From Deroplatys truncata (Eukaryota; Arthropoda; Insecta; Mantodea; Mantidae): a stretch of 64,000 nucleotides of DNA. This document shows, one piece after another, positions 35,439 to 49,197 of the stretch. The position numbers and the translations under genes are program-made. The stretch covers positions 104,141,488 to 104,205,487 of the forward strand of contig CM060984.1 of the NCBI GenBank assembly GCA_030765065.1, written 5' to 3'. Within the stretch, counting starts at the first letter, position 1. Each line of letters opens with the position of its first letter. Below the pieces are notes generated by a model. That model did no database searches, was not told where the DNA came from, and was given only the letters and a program-made list of their open reading frames with translations.

Positions 35439-35949
35439 TAGCTGAATACCAGTAAGCGATCTTCATGTCAGTCAACCAGGGTTTGTCATTCATTAGGAAA
35501 GAGTAACTACGTGGTTCTAGTCCCCATGAATGAAATACACGAGGCATAAATGCTGAGAGAGCTGGAACTGCTCCTAATTATTGCTCTACATAACGTTCAG
35601 CTGCCCTGCCCAGCGTAAGCCTATATTGTGGATGAAAACGACTTTATAATGTATCGTATGGGAGGAGTTCATTAATGTAGATTTCCCAGAAATATATGTT
35701 TGATTTATAGGCGAGAGCTTGTCACTGCAAGTGGTGCTTTTATTGGCAAGCAACACGCCAAGTTTCAGGTCATTCAGTAAGAGAGATGCCAAACACATCC
35801 ACTCGTCTATCTGCAAAGAAACTGACGGATTTGGAACATCTTTCATTTTAAAGGAAGAGGAAAAAAAGGACAAAATCCGTAATAGAATCAAGCTCTTTGT
35901 GTCGAATGAAGTTCTTTAATTCAAGTAATTTAATTTGCACAAAGTATTA
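35439..35949. other. Spacer, no feature recognised
   Basis: A 101-codon minus frame (35586-35891) is unrecognised. Confidence 0.4.
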
Positions 35950-36830
35950 CAGTAGAATCCCGATAACTCGACCTAATTTGGACTGTTATACAGTAGAATC
36001 CCGATAACTCGACCTAATGTGGATTGTTATACAGTAGAATCCCCATAACTCGACCTAATGTGAACTGTTATACAGTAGAATCCCGATAACACGACCTAAT
36101 GTGAAGTAGAATCCCGATAATTCGAACCTAATGTGGACTGTTATACAGTAGAATCCCTATAAATCGACCTAATGTGGAGTAGAAACCCACAAATCAAACC
36201 TAATGTGGACTGTTATACAGTAGAATCCCGAATAACGCAACCTTATGTGAATATTATTCAGTAGAATCCTGATAGCTCGACCTAATGTGAACGTTTATAC
36301 AGTAGAATCCCGATAACAAGACCTAATGTGGATTGTTATAGAGTAGAATCCCCATAACTCGACCTAATGTGATCTGTTATACAGTAGAATCTACATAAAT
36401 CGTTCTAATGTGGAGTAGAACCCCACAACTCAAACCTAATGTAGACTTTTATGCACTATAAATCGACCTAATGTGGAGTAGAAACCCACAACTCAAACCT
36501 AATGTGGACTGTTATACAGTAGAATCCCGAATAACTCAACCTTATGTGAATATTATTCAGTAGAATCCCGATATCTCTACCTAATGTGAACTGTTATACA
36601 GTAGAATTCCGATAACAGGACCTAATGTGGATTGTTATACAGTAGAATCCCCATAACTCGACCTAATGTGAACTGTTGTACAGTAGAATCTACATAAATC
36701 GATCAAATGTGAAGTGGAATCCGGATAACTCGAACCTAATGTGGACTGTTATACAGTAAAATCCCGATAAGTCGATCTAAAGTGGACTGTTATACAGCAA
36801 AATCCCGATAACTCGAACTAATGTGGACTG
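35950..36830 (+). repeat. 41-bp minisatellite built from the element's own terminus
   Basis: About 22 units of CAGTAGAATCCCGATAACTC followed by a GACCTAATGTGGACTGTTAT-like tail repeat with a 41-bp period and some shortened units (about 31 bp). A higher-order repeat of roughly 300 bp is visible: the run of variants starting with AGAAACCCACAAATCAAACC near 36182 recurs in the same order near 36480. The units are direct and contiguous with no unique spacers. Confidence 0.93.
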
Positions 36831-37689
36831 AGAGGGTGTCGGGTTACCAAAATGTCTAGTTTTACAAAATAAGGGTCTGTCATTCACAGCTTATAACATG
36901 ATATGTGCTGCAAATTACATAAATACGTATCTAGTACAATATAGGAAACAGAAAAGTATAACATACTCTAAAAATAAGTGCTGTAAAAGTAAATGTTAAA
37001 GTACGTACTTACATAGAATAGAGAAGACGTTGCTAGTTCTTTCCAGAAAAAAAAATCTTGTGATGCTGAACTATCTCTCACACTCATTTCGTCATCATGT
37101 ACACCATTTTAACTGACACAAACACAACTTAACACAACACTAACAGTAAGCCTGAAATCTGTAAATTGTACTGTAACTGTACTGTAATCACAAATAACTG
37201 AACTTTTAGCTTACCACGTACGTTTTGGGCAAAGCAATAAATTTTCAAACCTTCCAGAAAGGGGTTTGTGCTACACACATTATTAGCAGCAAACTTTTGA
37301 TTTCGTGACAACGGTCTGCCGGCTGCTATGTTCTTACTCGGATATCGAAGGTCAATACGCGGTCAGTCTTTTTGTTAGTGAGGGAGAATTCGGTAGACTG
37401 TATTTCACAAAAATAACAAAACCTGTCACCAATTTACTGTCATAAATAAATTGCAAAATCTGAAAACACCATACCATATCAAATATGTCAACAGATCAGG
37501 AAGACACATAGACATTTATATGCATGAATATAAACCCTAATACATACACTAATTTAAATTTACCTATACTGTTTATACCGCATAGTGGATTATAGAAATT
37601 ATTAGTCAAGTTTAACGATAAAAAATAAAAAATAGTCGAGTTGTACGGAATTTCGAATTATCGACAGTCGAGTTATCGGTATTCTACTG
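35950..37689. mobile_element. pogo-type MITE with an amplified left terminus
   Basis: The left end CAGTAGAATCCCGATAACTC and the reverse complement of the right end (CAGTAGAATACCGATAACTC) match over at least 22 bp. A TA directly flanks each end (35948-35949 and 37690-37691). The sequence resembles pogo/Tigger termini, which start CAGT. The right terminus is single; the left one is repeated about 22 times. The interior (36831-37620) shows no transposase. This is a non-autonomous element. Confidence 0.85.
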
Positions 37690-37691
37690 TA

Positions 37692-40600
37692 GTAGAAAAT
37701 TTATACAAAATGAGACACTGGTCGGCAAATATCATAATAGCGCCATTGTATGTCAATACGAGGATACTTAAAAATGCTGCCTTGAAAAAACAGCACTCGG
37801 ACATCTAATTTCTGTGTTGTAATTCAGAGGTTAAATTCCTAATATTAGAGGTTATAATATACAAATTGATGTGTGGCTTGCAACCACCCCATGTTTTACA
37901 AAATGCTTTTTTTTTGTCTGTGTATGTAAGTCCATAGATGTCACCGATCTCTATGGAATGAACTTCTTTGAATAAGTAATAAACCTTTAAATAAAACAAC
38001 ATTGTCGCTTATATCTTCCCTTTCGTGTAAAAGCTGCAGTTATCTTGGATAAAAAGATTTAATAGACACTTTTATTCGTTGTCAGCAATGCTCAGGAAAT
38101 CTTCATACTGATGGCAGAATCGTATCCTGCGTCTCAAGCTGAACAGTAAGGAAGAATAGAGCTGAATGTTGTACAAAGGCTTTGAACCCAAATTACTTAA
38201 CCTAGCCAGGACATGGTTATACTTGTGGATGTCCTAATTAAGAGCAATTTTTCATAAGAGTTCCGGGAATCCAACCCACGGGGCTGGTGTAGACAAAAGC
38301 TATTCATATATAAAACCTAAAATACCTTGCAGATACTGCGTTTACCACTGAATATAGTATAAAATATTGAGAGGAACTAGGGTAATTCGAATTTTTCTTT
38401 AATTTGAACTTTAACTTTGTGTTCCTGAATTTCCTAGTAATTAGTGTATAAAATATATCGTCTTTTATTCGGGCATAATTTGGTTTAATTCGAAAAATTC
38501 ACCGGAATGACGCCGAGTTATAGAATGTAGCTGGAATGTAGCAAGGCAGGAGGGGACTGTACTGTGACAATCGGCAAACTTCTAATTCTAAAACTGAAAT
38601 CTTTTACAGTTGGCGCTTTTTCTGCATTCCGGAAGGGAGGGACATAACAACGGACTCTCTCAGAGTCACTCTACTGTGCTCCCCGTTTCTAAAAGGAATT
38701 TGAAGAATCAAAACTTCAGCGATAAAAAAGAGGCTATAATACGGCTTAGATACGGATATATTAACAAGGCTCAACAGGCCTTATGCGTCTCTTAGAAAAT
38801 TCATTTTTGTTTGCAACGCTCTATACGTCATGTACTCACGTCGAAGCTATGTTAGAATGATTCATGACAACACTAGGCTTATCATTGTGTACTGTTACTA
38901 CTGTAATGTATTTTTTCCTGCTGAATGTGTTGACTTCAGAATACATGTTAGATAAACTCCTTATTCCACTTTTTGAAATCGAATTCTTGGATAATTGTGA
39001 TATTTTCTTAAGTCCTTCATATTCGATTTATACAAATTTTACCGTATAATACTGAAATTTAATTGATATAGCGGTTGAGATGATTGATTTATTTCAATGA
39101 GACTGCTTATTTTGGCATTTGTAATATTTTCAAGAGACGTCTCAAGTTTCTGAATGGCAGCACAGTCTCTATTTCTCAAATCAATATGTCAATTAGAGTA
39201 TTGAATTAGATTACATCACACCATGTTGCCGTTTCCTTCATTACTCATAACAATTTATTGATCACTCATAATTTCTGTGGCATCTCAAAAGCTGCGTTCG
39301 ATAACCTAAATTAGGTGGATGTTTTTTCACATTTTCTATTAAACATATTACCCAGAATTCAAAACTCTATAGATTACGCTCAGTTTTATTTTGCGTGAGT
39401 TTAATGAATTTCTTGTTAGGGCATTCTGTTGAGAATCATAGGAAGGGTTTTTCGTCTCCGGCTTGAGAAACCACACTGCGCCTGATTAGCCAAGGTTGGT
39501 CAGGATACACGTTACTTACAAAGCAAGAACATTTCTAAAAATGGAGTAAGAATTTGTGTAGGAAACACCGAAAAGGCAAGATGCAAGAATTATCCCTCAG
39601 TGAAATATCGGTCTGTGGACATTCTTGATTCCCACAAGGACCACACAAGGTTTTATCAGTATATTAATGATGTCACGATGCATGAATTCACTTTATTAAT
39701 TTTTAGCATTGTTCTTGCGCTCAGTAGCTTTGGAAATTATTGCACCATAAAAGTTAAAAAGGCTGACATACAGAAGGTATGTGCAAGCATTCTGTCGTTG
39801 CTAGGCGCAGAGTCAGGTTTCATTCAAATTAGAAACGTTGCGCGAATTCTACTCGGATTGGGACATTCGCCCAAGAGGTGAAGGATACCTGAGGTAGCAG
39901 TGGTGCACCTTTAAAAACCCCTGGCTTTTGGGATAAGGGGGGACTCAAGAGGGACTGCTACACGAACCTGCGTCAGTCTGATTCTTGAAAATCATTACGA
40001 AAAGTAAATCATAAATCTGCAAGAAAACACCATGCATCGGGCAGCAATTTCGTCACAGGTAACCATGCCGTCTAGCTAAACTATTTGTAACCCCCCCTCC
40101 ACCGTAGGCGGCGATGAGCCAAAATATAGATTTGCTAAATTACCAGAGTGAGTTAGTTTCTTGTTAGTGTAAAATGCGACCCTGTTATCTGCGCCTTGCC
40201 ATATCCTCACCTATCTTTTACTGTTAGAATCTCAGAAGTTGTCTTATGATCCTATGCCTTTCCCCAACTCCCCTTCAGTAGACACCCCCCTGGTGAGTAA
40301 GAACCAGTCTATTAAGTCTACCAGTATCGCGGTCCCACAAGTCTCTCTCTTATGTACTCGTGGCATGTGTGTGGTGGCCATTCAAGGTCCAGAGTTGCCC
40401 CCAGGAGTCATTTCCAGCTATGTGGAACACCCCTCTGGCTACCGCCAAAATATGTCATATAGACATGTACTACAATTACACCTTGTAGTACACATTACTT
40501 AACTTGACTTATTTCAACATGCCCGATTCGCTAAGTGAGAGATTCCTTCTTGATTATTTAATTTAATCTGTAATTCTCAACTATGCATAGTGACGCGTTT

Positions 40601-41164
40601 TAATCTTGGTAAATTTTAAAGATGGTCTTAAAATATATTCCTCTAATCATAAGCTACTGCTAAGAAATATCATCGAAAGTGTAATTATCCTTCCTTGTAA
40701 TCAGACATGATCTGCTGAATGGTATGATTGACTATCTTTCTCTGATACACACTATAATACAGAAATATTAGCAAATGTACTATAATAAAAGCGATTGAAT
40801 ATGCATTCGTTTCCCATTCGTTTCACTTCTGGCTTTAATTTTCTGCTGCTATTGCTTTCGGCAGAGAAAACATAATAAACATCCCTGCAGTTATTAAGAA
40901 AGTGTGTTTCAGAATTGGATATCAATTTATTGCTATGCTTAGGATATTACTTTTCATTCAATATTTACTCAATTCCAGAAGACATAATTTTCATTAAAAT
41001 GGTTTATATTACATTACTTTCTTGTTTTATCTTTACGTAATCATTTTATACAATAAATGTAAATACAATCATGGCTTGTTTTCCTTCACATCAACTAATT
41101 TTACTGAACAGTCTTAAAACGTTCATGCCAAGTATTTTGTGTGAATATACAGTTCAAAAGTTCT
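37692..41164. other. Long spacer, no gene confirmed
   Basis: A 93-codon plus frame (39600-39881) contains a hydrophobic stretch (FTLLIFSIVLALSSFG) but no recognisable domain. A GC-richer patch at 40190-40500 carries an 87-codon frame and may be an old repeat. No TIR, tRNA box or transposase motif is seen. Confidence 0.4.
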
Positions 41165-41515
41165 GCGCCGAGGCGCAGTGGGCTGGAGCGAGGTGCTCTG
41201 GTTCCCACCACGGAATGTGCGGTCCGAACCCAAAGACCCACATTTGGGATTTGTGGTGGACAAAAGGGCGACTCGATGGGTTTTCTCCGGGTTCTCCGAT
41301 TTTCCCCACTATTCATCATTCCACCGGTGCTCCATCTTCACCTTTCCTGTATTCATTTCTCACATGTCATCTATTTTCTCCTTCTTCGCTATCATCCTGG
41401 GCGTCTGGCTGATCCCCCACCTTGGTTGTCATTCTCTCATCCATAGATCCTCACCTCCCTCACCCAGGCATTGGCCTTTAAGTCTTAGGGGCATGTAAGT
41501 CCTACGAAGGGGAAG
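41165..41515 (+). mobile_element. SINE-like GC-rich repeat
   Basis: The head GCCGAGGCGCAGTGGGCTGG has A-box character and is followed by GGTTCCCACCACGG and GGTCCGAACCCAAAGACCC. Next comes a C/T-rich body and a closing AAGTCCTACGAAGGGGAAGG. It resembles the other tRNA-derived SINEs in layout and composition but shares few exact blocks with them, so it may be a second SINE family. Frames of 101-113 codons overlap on it in several phases and are not genes. Confidence 0.6.
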
Positions 41516-43430
41516 GTAATCAGAAATTGCTTTGCCCTACCTCAAGAGTAAAATTATTAGGAATTCTCATAAGAACAAGTGGTCCGTTTCTTATACTCCT
41601 GGCTAAATTCTTACAGGCAATGGTAATTTCGAAAAATGAACCGCGAGGATAATACCATTGCTCCGGGTTGTCAATATGTTCAGAATTTCCATATCCAAGA
41701 TTCACCATTGTCATCCTTGTCCAAACGGATCAAACCTCTTGATCTAATCGAAAAATACAGTTTTTAATACTTTGCCATATCTTTGTAATTTATGCTTATG
41801 ATTCGTCTTATAAATCTATCCTATTAATATGATCACATTATATCAAATAAAATAGACAGGTTAGACGCAATTATAAATTTTAATTTCTACAACTATTAAT
41901 TAGTTAATACCTCAAGGCTGAGCTCTAATCAGCAACTCAGCTGATATACCCAGCAAATCCCTAAGCGCCCTGTTCGTCACTTCAAAATAACCCGGCAGTC
42001 TTTTGCAAGCTGTAACAAAACCTTCACCGAAACTTTTAAGAGTCGTTGATGCGATCATAGCAAATACGAGTAAGACGGGCTTTCGTGATTGGCTAGGAAA
42101 AATAAATTTTTTTGGGGGGGAGGTGAATCGTGAACATGAAGTTTAAATACTTTTTTGCAATAATAAATAGTAAGAGGGAAAACGTCTACAGGCTCTACCA
42201 TGTAAATCCGCAGCCCTATAAAATGAAAACGGTCCCTAAAAATGGGGGTCGACCCTTGAGAGGTTGTAGCCAAGTACGTTTCTATTTTTAAATTTTTCAT
42301 TAGCGTTTATGAAAGCTCTGCTCCTTAGAATTATTGCCACAGGTTATAAATCGTATGGTCATAACTTGTTTGACGTAAATGGCTTTCCGTCATGTAAATC
42401 TGTCCTGGTGCCTTTTTCTTCCCTTACTTAGTTGCCTTCTTGAAATATAGACGTCTTACAGCCCAAGGAATTTGCTTATTTACTTTTCAGTTGTATACCA
42501 ATTGACGTAGTTATTAGTTCGCCGCGAGTTAGGTAGGTGTCACCATAATCAATGTAACTGAACGACGTTAACTTCCTCACTTGCAGGCTGCCATTACTTA
42601 ATGTTAGTATGGACTCCTATAGGTCGCCTCTGGAACTAGTCTGATGAAAGTTAGGAATACAAACTGTTTGTTGTTCTCAAATTATTTATTTTAGGCTGAA
42701 TACCTAAATGAATTACGTACTTAGTATTTTCAGAGATTGACCTCTAACAAAACCTATTTGTCCCCTCTAATCTAATCCCCTACTAATCACACTTTGTTAT
42801 CCTATTTTATGCTAAAAGTCCTACCTTCCTCCTCAAACTCTGATACGGTTCTCTACTTCGCCAATAACTTTCGCTTTTCTGCCACTCTTATATCGCCTGA
42901 GAACCTACCAGCCCATTGGGACGACCTTCAAACAAAATGATTATTACTTAAGCAATGCATATTTTTACATATACATTTTGATGGAATATCAAAGAAAAAT
43001 ATTTTCTTCTCGCTCCAGTTTCATGTAGCATCATCGCTAAAGGGCACAGAAGCTACGTCATAACATTTTCCACGTATCAGTGTTAGCCCGAACCAAGTAT
43101 TTCTCAGAACTTACAAAACGTGAATATATTTATTCTTTACGAAGACCATAGACTCGTTTACATAGAACAACTGCTTACAGCATCAACTGTAGATTTTTAA
43201 GTCCCCTTTTATTTGTAATTCGTATTCACTGCTTAAAATTTAAATCACATCAGTAAATTTAAGATAATGTCTCTGTAAAATTTGGAAAAACCATGGTGTG
43301 TAAGACATCTTGTTAAATTTATGTCACTTATTATGCACAATAACAATAATATTTTTGCATGTTTCAAACTTTTAGCTTGTATGGTTATTTAAAAATTAAT
43401 TTTTTATTGTGCGAATTCATGCTTCTAATG
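41516..43430. other. Spacer, no feature recognised
   Basis: Nothing recognisable in about 1.9 kb. Confidence 0.4.
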
Positions 43431-43723
43431 AAAATGCTCCACACGATGCATTTTTAAACACATTGGTATAAAAAGTTCATATTTTACAGAAAATGAGCCT
43501 ACAAAAAATCTATATTATATTTTTTATAGTAAGGTCTAATTATTATAGAAAAATTAATTTTTGTACGTCCAATTCTTAACTGTTTTAAAAATTAATAATT
43601 TATATCTCAAATCGGAAGATGATTTTAAAAAAGTATAAGGTGATTTTCTTTAATGTATTTTTGAGAGGAAGCACAAAAATTTTTGAACGAATTAGTAAAT
43701 AATTACATCGTGTGGAGCATTTT
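43431..43723. mobile_element. 293-bp MITE-like element
   Basis: A perfect 18-bp inverted repeat, AAAATGCTCCACACGATG at 43431-43448 and its reverse complement at 43706-43723, brackets an AT-rich, non-coding interior. The size and structure fit a MITE. No clear target duplication is visible and only one copy is present here, so the family is unassigned. Confidence 0.7.
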
Positions 43724-45249
43724 AAGCGCGGAAAAATGCTAAAACAAAACGTTTGCGAGACCACAAGGTTTGAAGTTGGACGTGTCTGTTAATAAGCATG
43801 TCCCTGTCCATTTATAGCTTGTGTATTGGTAGTTTAAATTTTCCAAGTACAAAAACGATATTTTATCTTAAAGTTAAGAATTCATATTATTTTATTATGA
43901 AGAATTTAAATGTTTTAATTTTTCACAAGTTTTGGCCAAACTTCACAGATGCATTACCTTAAACAAATAAACTTGAGAACAATGACCCTTTTTCCTTTAT
44001 TTAAAATGAATTAGAGACTAGGGGAAGAATGTGCTTATATTAGAGGTTACATTAGATGCGTTAAAGAGCTAAATTCTTAACAATAAGTTGATTAACCTTG
44101 CCAGAGAAACTTAAAGAGCTATTTAAATTTAAAACATGCAATTAAAGTGAAAATGAACGATACCAGACAAGTACATTAATACTGACAATTATTTTGTACA
44201 ATAAATACTTCCCTTTCGCCGATATAAACATCTTAAGAGATAGTTATACATTACGAAGATCTGCACCATTATAAGAAGGCTAAAACGTTGATTTATGCAC
44301 TTGTATACCTATAATAATCAACACATATATTTTTCTCTAAAATCTTAACGTTGCAAATATAATTATAAAAGCACACTGTTTTCCAAGAGAGAAAACATTT
44401 AAAGGCAAAACAATTGAAACACGCAAATCAAGATCAAAATGCTTACTCGCCCTAAATCCAAATCACCGAATTTCCACTTTTAGTGGTAGGCGCTCCAATT
44501 TTATTGGAAATTTTCATCAAAAATATTCCCACAAAAGCCGTTTTACTTTCGTGTCGAATTCCAAAAGCAAACCAGTTTCGAAAGAAGACCTCAAAACCCA
44601 CGGAGATGCTGATGAACTAGCTGAAATATTTGACTACTAAAACTAGTCTATTAAACCAGAAAAATAAACTAGATGATTGGAACTTAGGTGCCTGTTAATT
44701 TTCAGGAATATATTATAATGGCCTTGCAAATGATATTTTAAATCATGATATTGGCAAATGCTATAAATTATCTTAATTTAAATCAAGGTGTCACATACTC
44801 TTGCTACCTACGCCAATGTCAGCTTCCAGAATACTGGAATGAATAAATCCGTAATATGTTTTAAGAATTATGAAGAATTATAATTGATAGTGAATATATG
44901 AAGAATTAAAGAGTGCTTATATATGAAGCATCAAAGTATTAATAAAGATTGCGTGTAAATAATTAAAACACTTTTTGCATTAAATGCAAAAGAACGAATT
45001 AAAGCTAACCTGTTCATTGCAACTCACATTGCACGAGACGTGTATTAATGCACACCGAAACTATAAGCTTTAAATTTGTATACTGTTATTAAGATGAGCC
45101 AGGCTGGAACTAGTGAAGAAATGTAAGTTTTCATTAAATTTGATCGCATTTTTATTAGCAAAAGAATATTTCCGTAAATTTCTTCATTACTATAGCCATT
45201 GTTTTCTCATCAAATATTTGGTGGTTGAAATTCTATAGCATACAAAATA
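43724..45249. other. Spacer, no feature recognised
   Basis: AT-rich sequence; nothing recognised. Confidence 0.4.
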
Positions 45250-45251
45250 TA

Positions 45252-46409
45252 GATGATGTCTCATAAGTAATGTCGGTTATTAAGCAAACTTTATTTCAAA
45301 TGGGTTGTTACAGGAAATGAATCAAATCTTCAAAGCAAAGACCATTAGATTCTATATCCCTGAGCCACCTTTCAGCGAGGTTTGCTATTCCGCAACGGTA
45401 CCAGCTTCTGGATTTTGATGCGAAGAACTCATTGATACCCATTTCAACTGCTTCAATATTTTCAAAAGTTCTTCCAAGTAGGAAATGGCCCATGGTAATC
45501 TGATGGCTATATGTTGGATGTGGTAGCACTTCGATTCCTTACAATTTATGAATTTTGTCCATTGTTTTCTGAGCTGTATAATGTGTCGCTTGCTGCAAGA
45601 GAAGTATATTTCTATTAACTAATGCCTGGTACCTCTGTCTGAAAACTTCAACTCGTTCCAGTTGTTGAGAATAAAGTTCCACTTCAACTGCACGTCTATT
45701 TGGAACAAATTCCGAGTGAATCACGCCTTCAAAATTCCACCAAACTCATATTATTTTGAGGCCAAACAGATTTCTTTTAACGACAACGTTTGCAGACAGA
45801 CAGGTATCGAGCTACTTTTCATCACATGTGACAATCCTCCTGATAAATCTATCATCCCAGGGATTAGCGATAAGTGACGATAGATATCCACTCTACGTTG
45901 AGCTTGCCAATTCGTGTAGTAAAAATTTACACCTTCTGGATGACTTTTTAAGTGTCTTAATATGGCAGTGCATGGTATCTTTTAAAGCAACAAGTTATTC
46001 TTACAACCTTGGAGTTCTTGGCTGTAGATTTTCTTCCAAAACCCTGCGTATTATCCTAATATTCCATAACTTGACTCTTCCAGAACGTTGTAAATCTTTA
46101 ATATTTTGATCTCCATTATTGAAACGCTGGAATCATCGCTATGCTACTCGCTCACTAAGGACACTTTCACCTTCGACTCCTCATATCGAACCGCGGTAGC
46201 AGTTTTATGAATGTTTCCAGTAGTGCTTCAGAAGGACTCTAACCTCAAACTTTGTTACCTCCATTTTGAAATTCTATACTACCAACTGCTGGCTGCCAAC
46301 ATAACAGTACGTAACAATATCCTAGCACCCTATAAATAGTATTGACAAAAATAAAATCATATATACGTACAAAAAACAATTAAAAACCGCCATTACTTAT
46401 GAGACAATC
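45252..46409 (-). mobile_element. mariner element, full length but decayed
   Basis: Inverted ends share TGTCTCATAAGTAATG followed by KCGGTTNTTAA, with TA flanks at 45250-45251 and 46410-46411. The length of 1158 bp is slightly under the usual 1.25-1.3 kb because of internal deletions. The transposase is read on the minus strand. Confidence 0.92.
45308..46264 (-). pseudogene. mariner transposase, multiple stops, catalytic residues lost
   Basis: From the ATG at 46264 it reads MEVTKFEVRVLLKHYWKHS then a stop. Later blocks are QQAQRRVDIC-like, IVTCDEK (first catalytic Asp kept, stop after it), VWWNFEGVIHSEFVPNRRAV, YSQQLERV, and NRNILLLQQATHYTAQKTMD. In the last block the second catalytic Asp (normally in QQDNA or HDNA) is deleted. 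The C-terminal block is LPHPTYSHQITMGHFLLGRT, where the SPDLAPSDYHLF stretch with the third Asp is gone, then EFFASKSRSWYRCGIANLAE and LCFEDLIHFL. At least five inactivating changes are visible. Confidence 0.92.
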
Positions 46410-46411
46410 TA

Positions 46412-49197
46412 ATAGTATAAACCATCACAGTTTGAACAATTTCTAATTATGTCCCTCATTATCACTCATACTTCAAAGCTAGCTGTATATTATCGGATTT
46501 ACGGCATCCTAGTTAATTTCAATGTCATTACTGTGTCAAATTTGAAGGTCTTTTTGTTTACAGACACTTGTATCAAATACATTCATACCAATAAAATGAC
46601 CCCAAATATTTGTATGCAACCTTAATTAGATGAAGATCCTACAGCCAGTGAGAAAATGACACTGAAGTGTGATAACATTAATGGATAAGGCCCATCTCAA
46701 AATATAGTGTGTTCACATAAAGGTTTTCTAGAATTACTTTGCCATTCTCTTCCGAAACCTCTTAAGAAATACCTATCACATGGTGTAAAAATCAGTCAAA
46801 AAGAAAATTCCGACTAGAGAAGCAACAGGTATTAACCAATTAGGAGATACGCCTATAATTAAAAATGGCGGTTGTATAGTCATGTCACAAATAATACATT
46901 AAGTTAATATTTCAACTCCAGCGATAATTATACCTGGTGCATTTGATAGCTGCAGAATGTGATTAATAAATTTAAAACCTCTAATACAGACTTAAAGTCG
47001 TCTTAAATAGCTAGAACATGAAGAAACGTTTCTAAGTGGAAATAGGAATTAGCTAACAATCAAAGTATTTAGAGCTATTTTAAACGCAAGGTAGCAGCTG
47101 AGTGGTATAATGACCATTCATTGAATTTTAGGAAGCGGTAACGCAATCTTATAGATTAGCTTAACTTTTTCTTTGGCTTCTTTATTGCGTATTAAATATT
47201 GTACGAAGATTAAAAATAATTATTTATACCAGTTAGTACTTTTAAGTAATGTAAGGAGGAATTAAAACGATTATTTGCGGTGGCCTCCTGATGCACAGAA
47301 ATTGTTGATATACAGTTAACATTCGATGAATAAAATTATGCTACAGTGCCGGATGTAATAAGCTGCATTAATAATTACATAATCCTAAAATGGATTAAAA
47401 TTAAATACTTCAGTTCAGTGATAAATGACTGAAAGCGAAAAACTGAAGAGTTTTTTACCGGTACTAGTTTAAACTATCGATATTCGAGGCTACCAAAGCA
47501 GTTTTAGAGTGCTGATCCATTCGCCAGAAGGTACCTTTGCTGAAATATACTGCAAAATTTCCGAAGTAATGTTGACAGATACCGGCACTCCCAGTGACAT
47601 TTGTTTAGATATCAAACGTTAAAAAGCAGCTATACATTTTGGAGTTCAAATTATTTATGAAACTTGGAAGCTATATTCAGAAATAACACCGCGTTTAGTT
47701 ATATCTGCCTATAAGAAGTCGATTTTGTCGAAAAAAATGTATCACGTTATTCATTCGCTTTTCATATACTACCAGCTTTAAGCATGCTAAAATTTTCTCT
47801 GCCACTGTTTCGTGTCATGAACTAAAATAGGGATGAGCTTATCTTGCATCTACTATCTCAATACTGCGCTTCGTACGTCACGCAAAGGGCTCGTATAGGA
47901 AAATATCGATTACTGACATTACACACCACTAAAATGTCTTTATGGTTCAAAACAACACATGGGAAAACACTATAAAATCTAAGCCTTATAGTTTAAATTA
48001 ACGGAAAAATAATGGTTACAGAATTTATACTTAAGGTATCATAATTTCAGATGTCTATTACACAATAAGGTTAATCAATTATGTTTATCATTATTGTATG
48101 TATAGTAAACAGAATATAAAGTATGATTAATTTTAGTCTCCTCCATTAGCAGAAATAATTGTGTTTTATGCGAACTCAAAAGCAATAATAATAAATTAAA
48201 AAGGATCCCTATTGGGGTATACCAATAATATAAAATAACAGTTGTATAAAACAATATTTTCTAATGTGGTACAAAACCATGCGGTTGAACTGTATTTTGA
48301 GACGTTACAATAAAAAACCCTAATGCTTTGCACTGAGTCTTGCATCCCCGGGATATACCACGTAAAGCTTGAAAGCAATAACAAAGCGTAAACTATTTAT
48401 ACGGTTTGTTAGAAAATGAAGCATAGTAAATATGACGATACAGATTATAAAAACACTCAATTTCGCATGGCTTTTAAAACGAGGTATATTTGTTTCCGAG
48501 ATAAAGTTTCTTAAGTTGTTATACGTAGTATTGTAAGGCTTTAATGTCTAAGACAGATTAACAGAATAAACAGAAAGCATTAGACACTAGATGACTGGTA
48601 TCACAGAAAAAAAAATCTTTCGGGAATTTCTGTTACTATAGGCCATTACATAATTCAACTAGAAAAGAAAGTGTTGCAAATCAGTTTTAAAAATATCAGC
48701 CATGTTAAAACAGAGAACAATTTGGCTTTTAATACTCTCAAAAAGTAATATAAATATCAGCATTTTTCTTATTATTTTTATAATTCATTTACAATTGCAA
48801 CAATTAACAATTTTATATACAATATTTTCAAAATAAATTTACTTATAATTAGTAGAGAAAAGTATTTTTTTAATACCAGAAATGTTCACCGAAATATTAT
48901 AGAAGCTGATGAAGAAATACATTTCTAAAGTCAAGAATAATTTTTTCCGAATTTCCTCATTAATGTCTTGAGTTTTGGGACTTAAATTTATTTCTCCGCT
49001 ATTATTTCGACATTTTCAGGTTTTACACAACAAGTCTGTTTGTAGATTCGCTTGAAAACACCGCTCATAAAAAGCTGATTTTTTAAAAAAAAATTAGGAG
49101 TCTTATTAAATGAAAATGCTTTACGCTAAACAAACTGTCTTACAATTTATTCTTTACATTGCATTTTAAAATAAGGATTTCTTATTTGCCGCTGGCG
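46412..49197. other. Long spacer, no feature recognised
   Basis: About 2.8 kb of AT-rich sequence without any frame above 62 codons and without recognised repeats. Confidence 0.45.

Noticed and set aside
35950-36830. Repeat array resembling a CRISPR
   Set aside because: Units are contiguous with no unique spacers, vary in sequence, match the element's own right terminus in reverse, and the DNA is eukaryotic.
41071-41498. Three overlapping 101-113-codon frames
   Set aside because: All fall on one GC-rich SINE-like repeat in different phases, without any domain.
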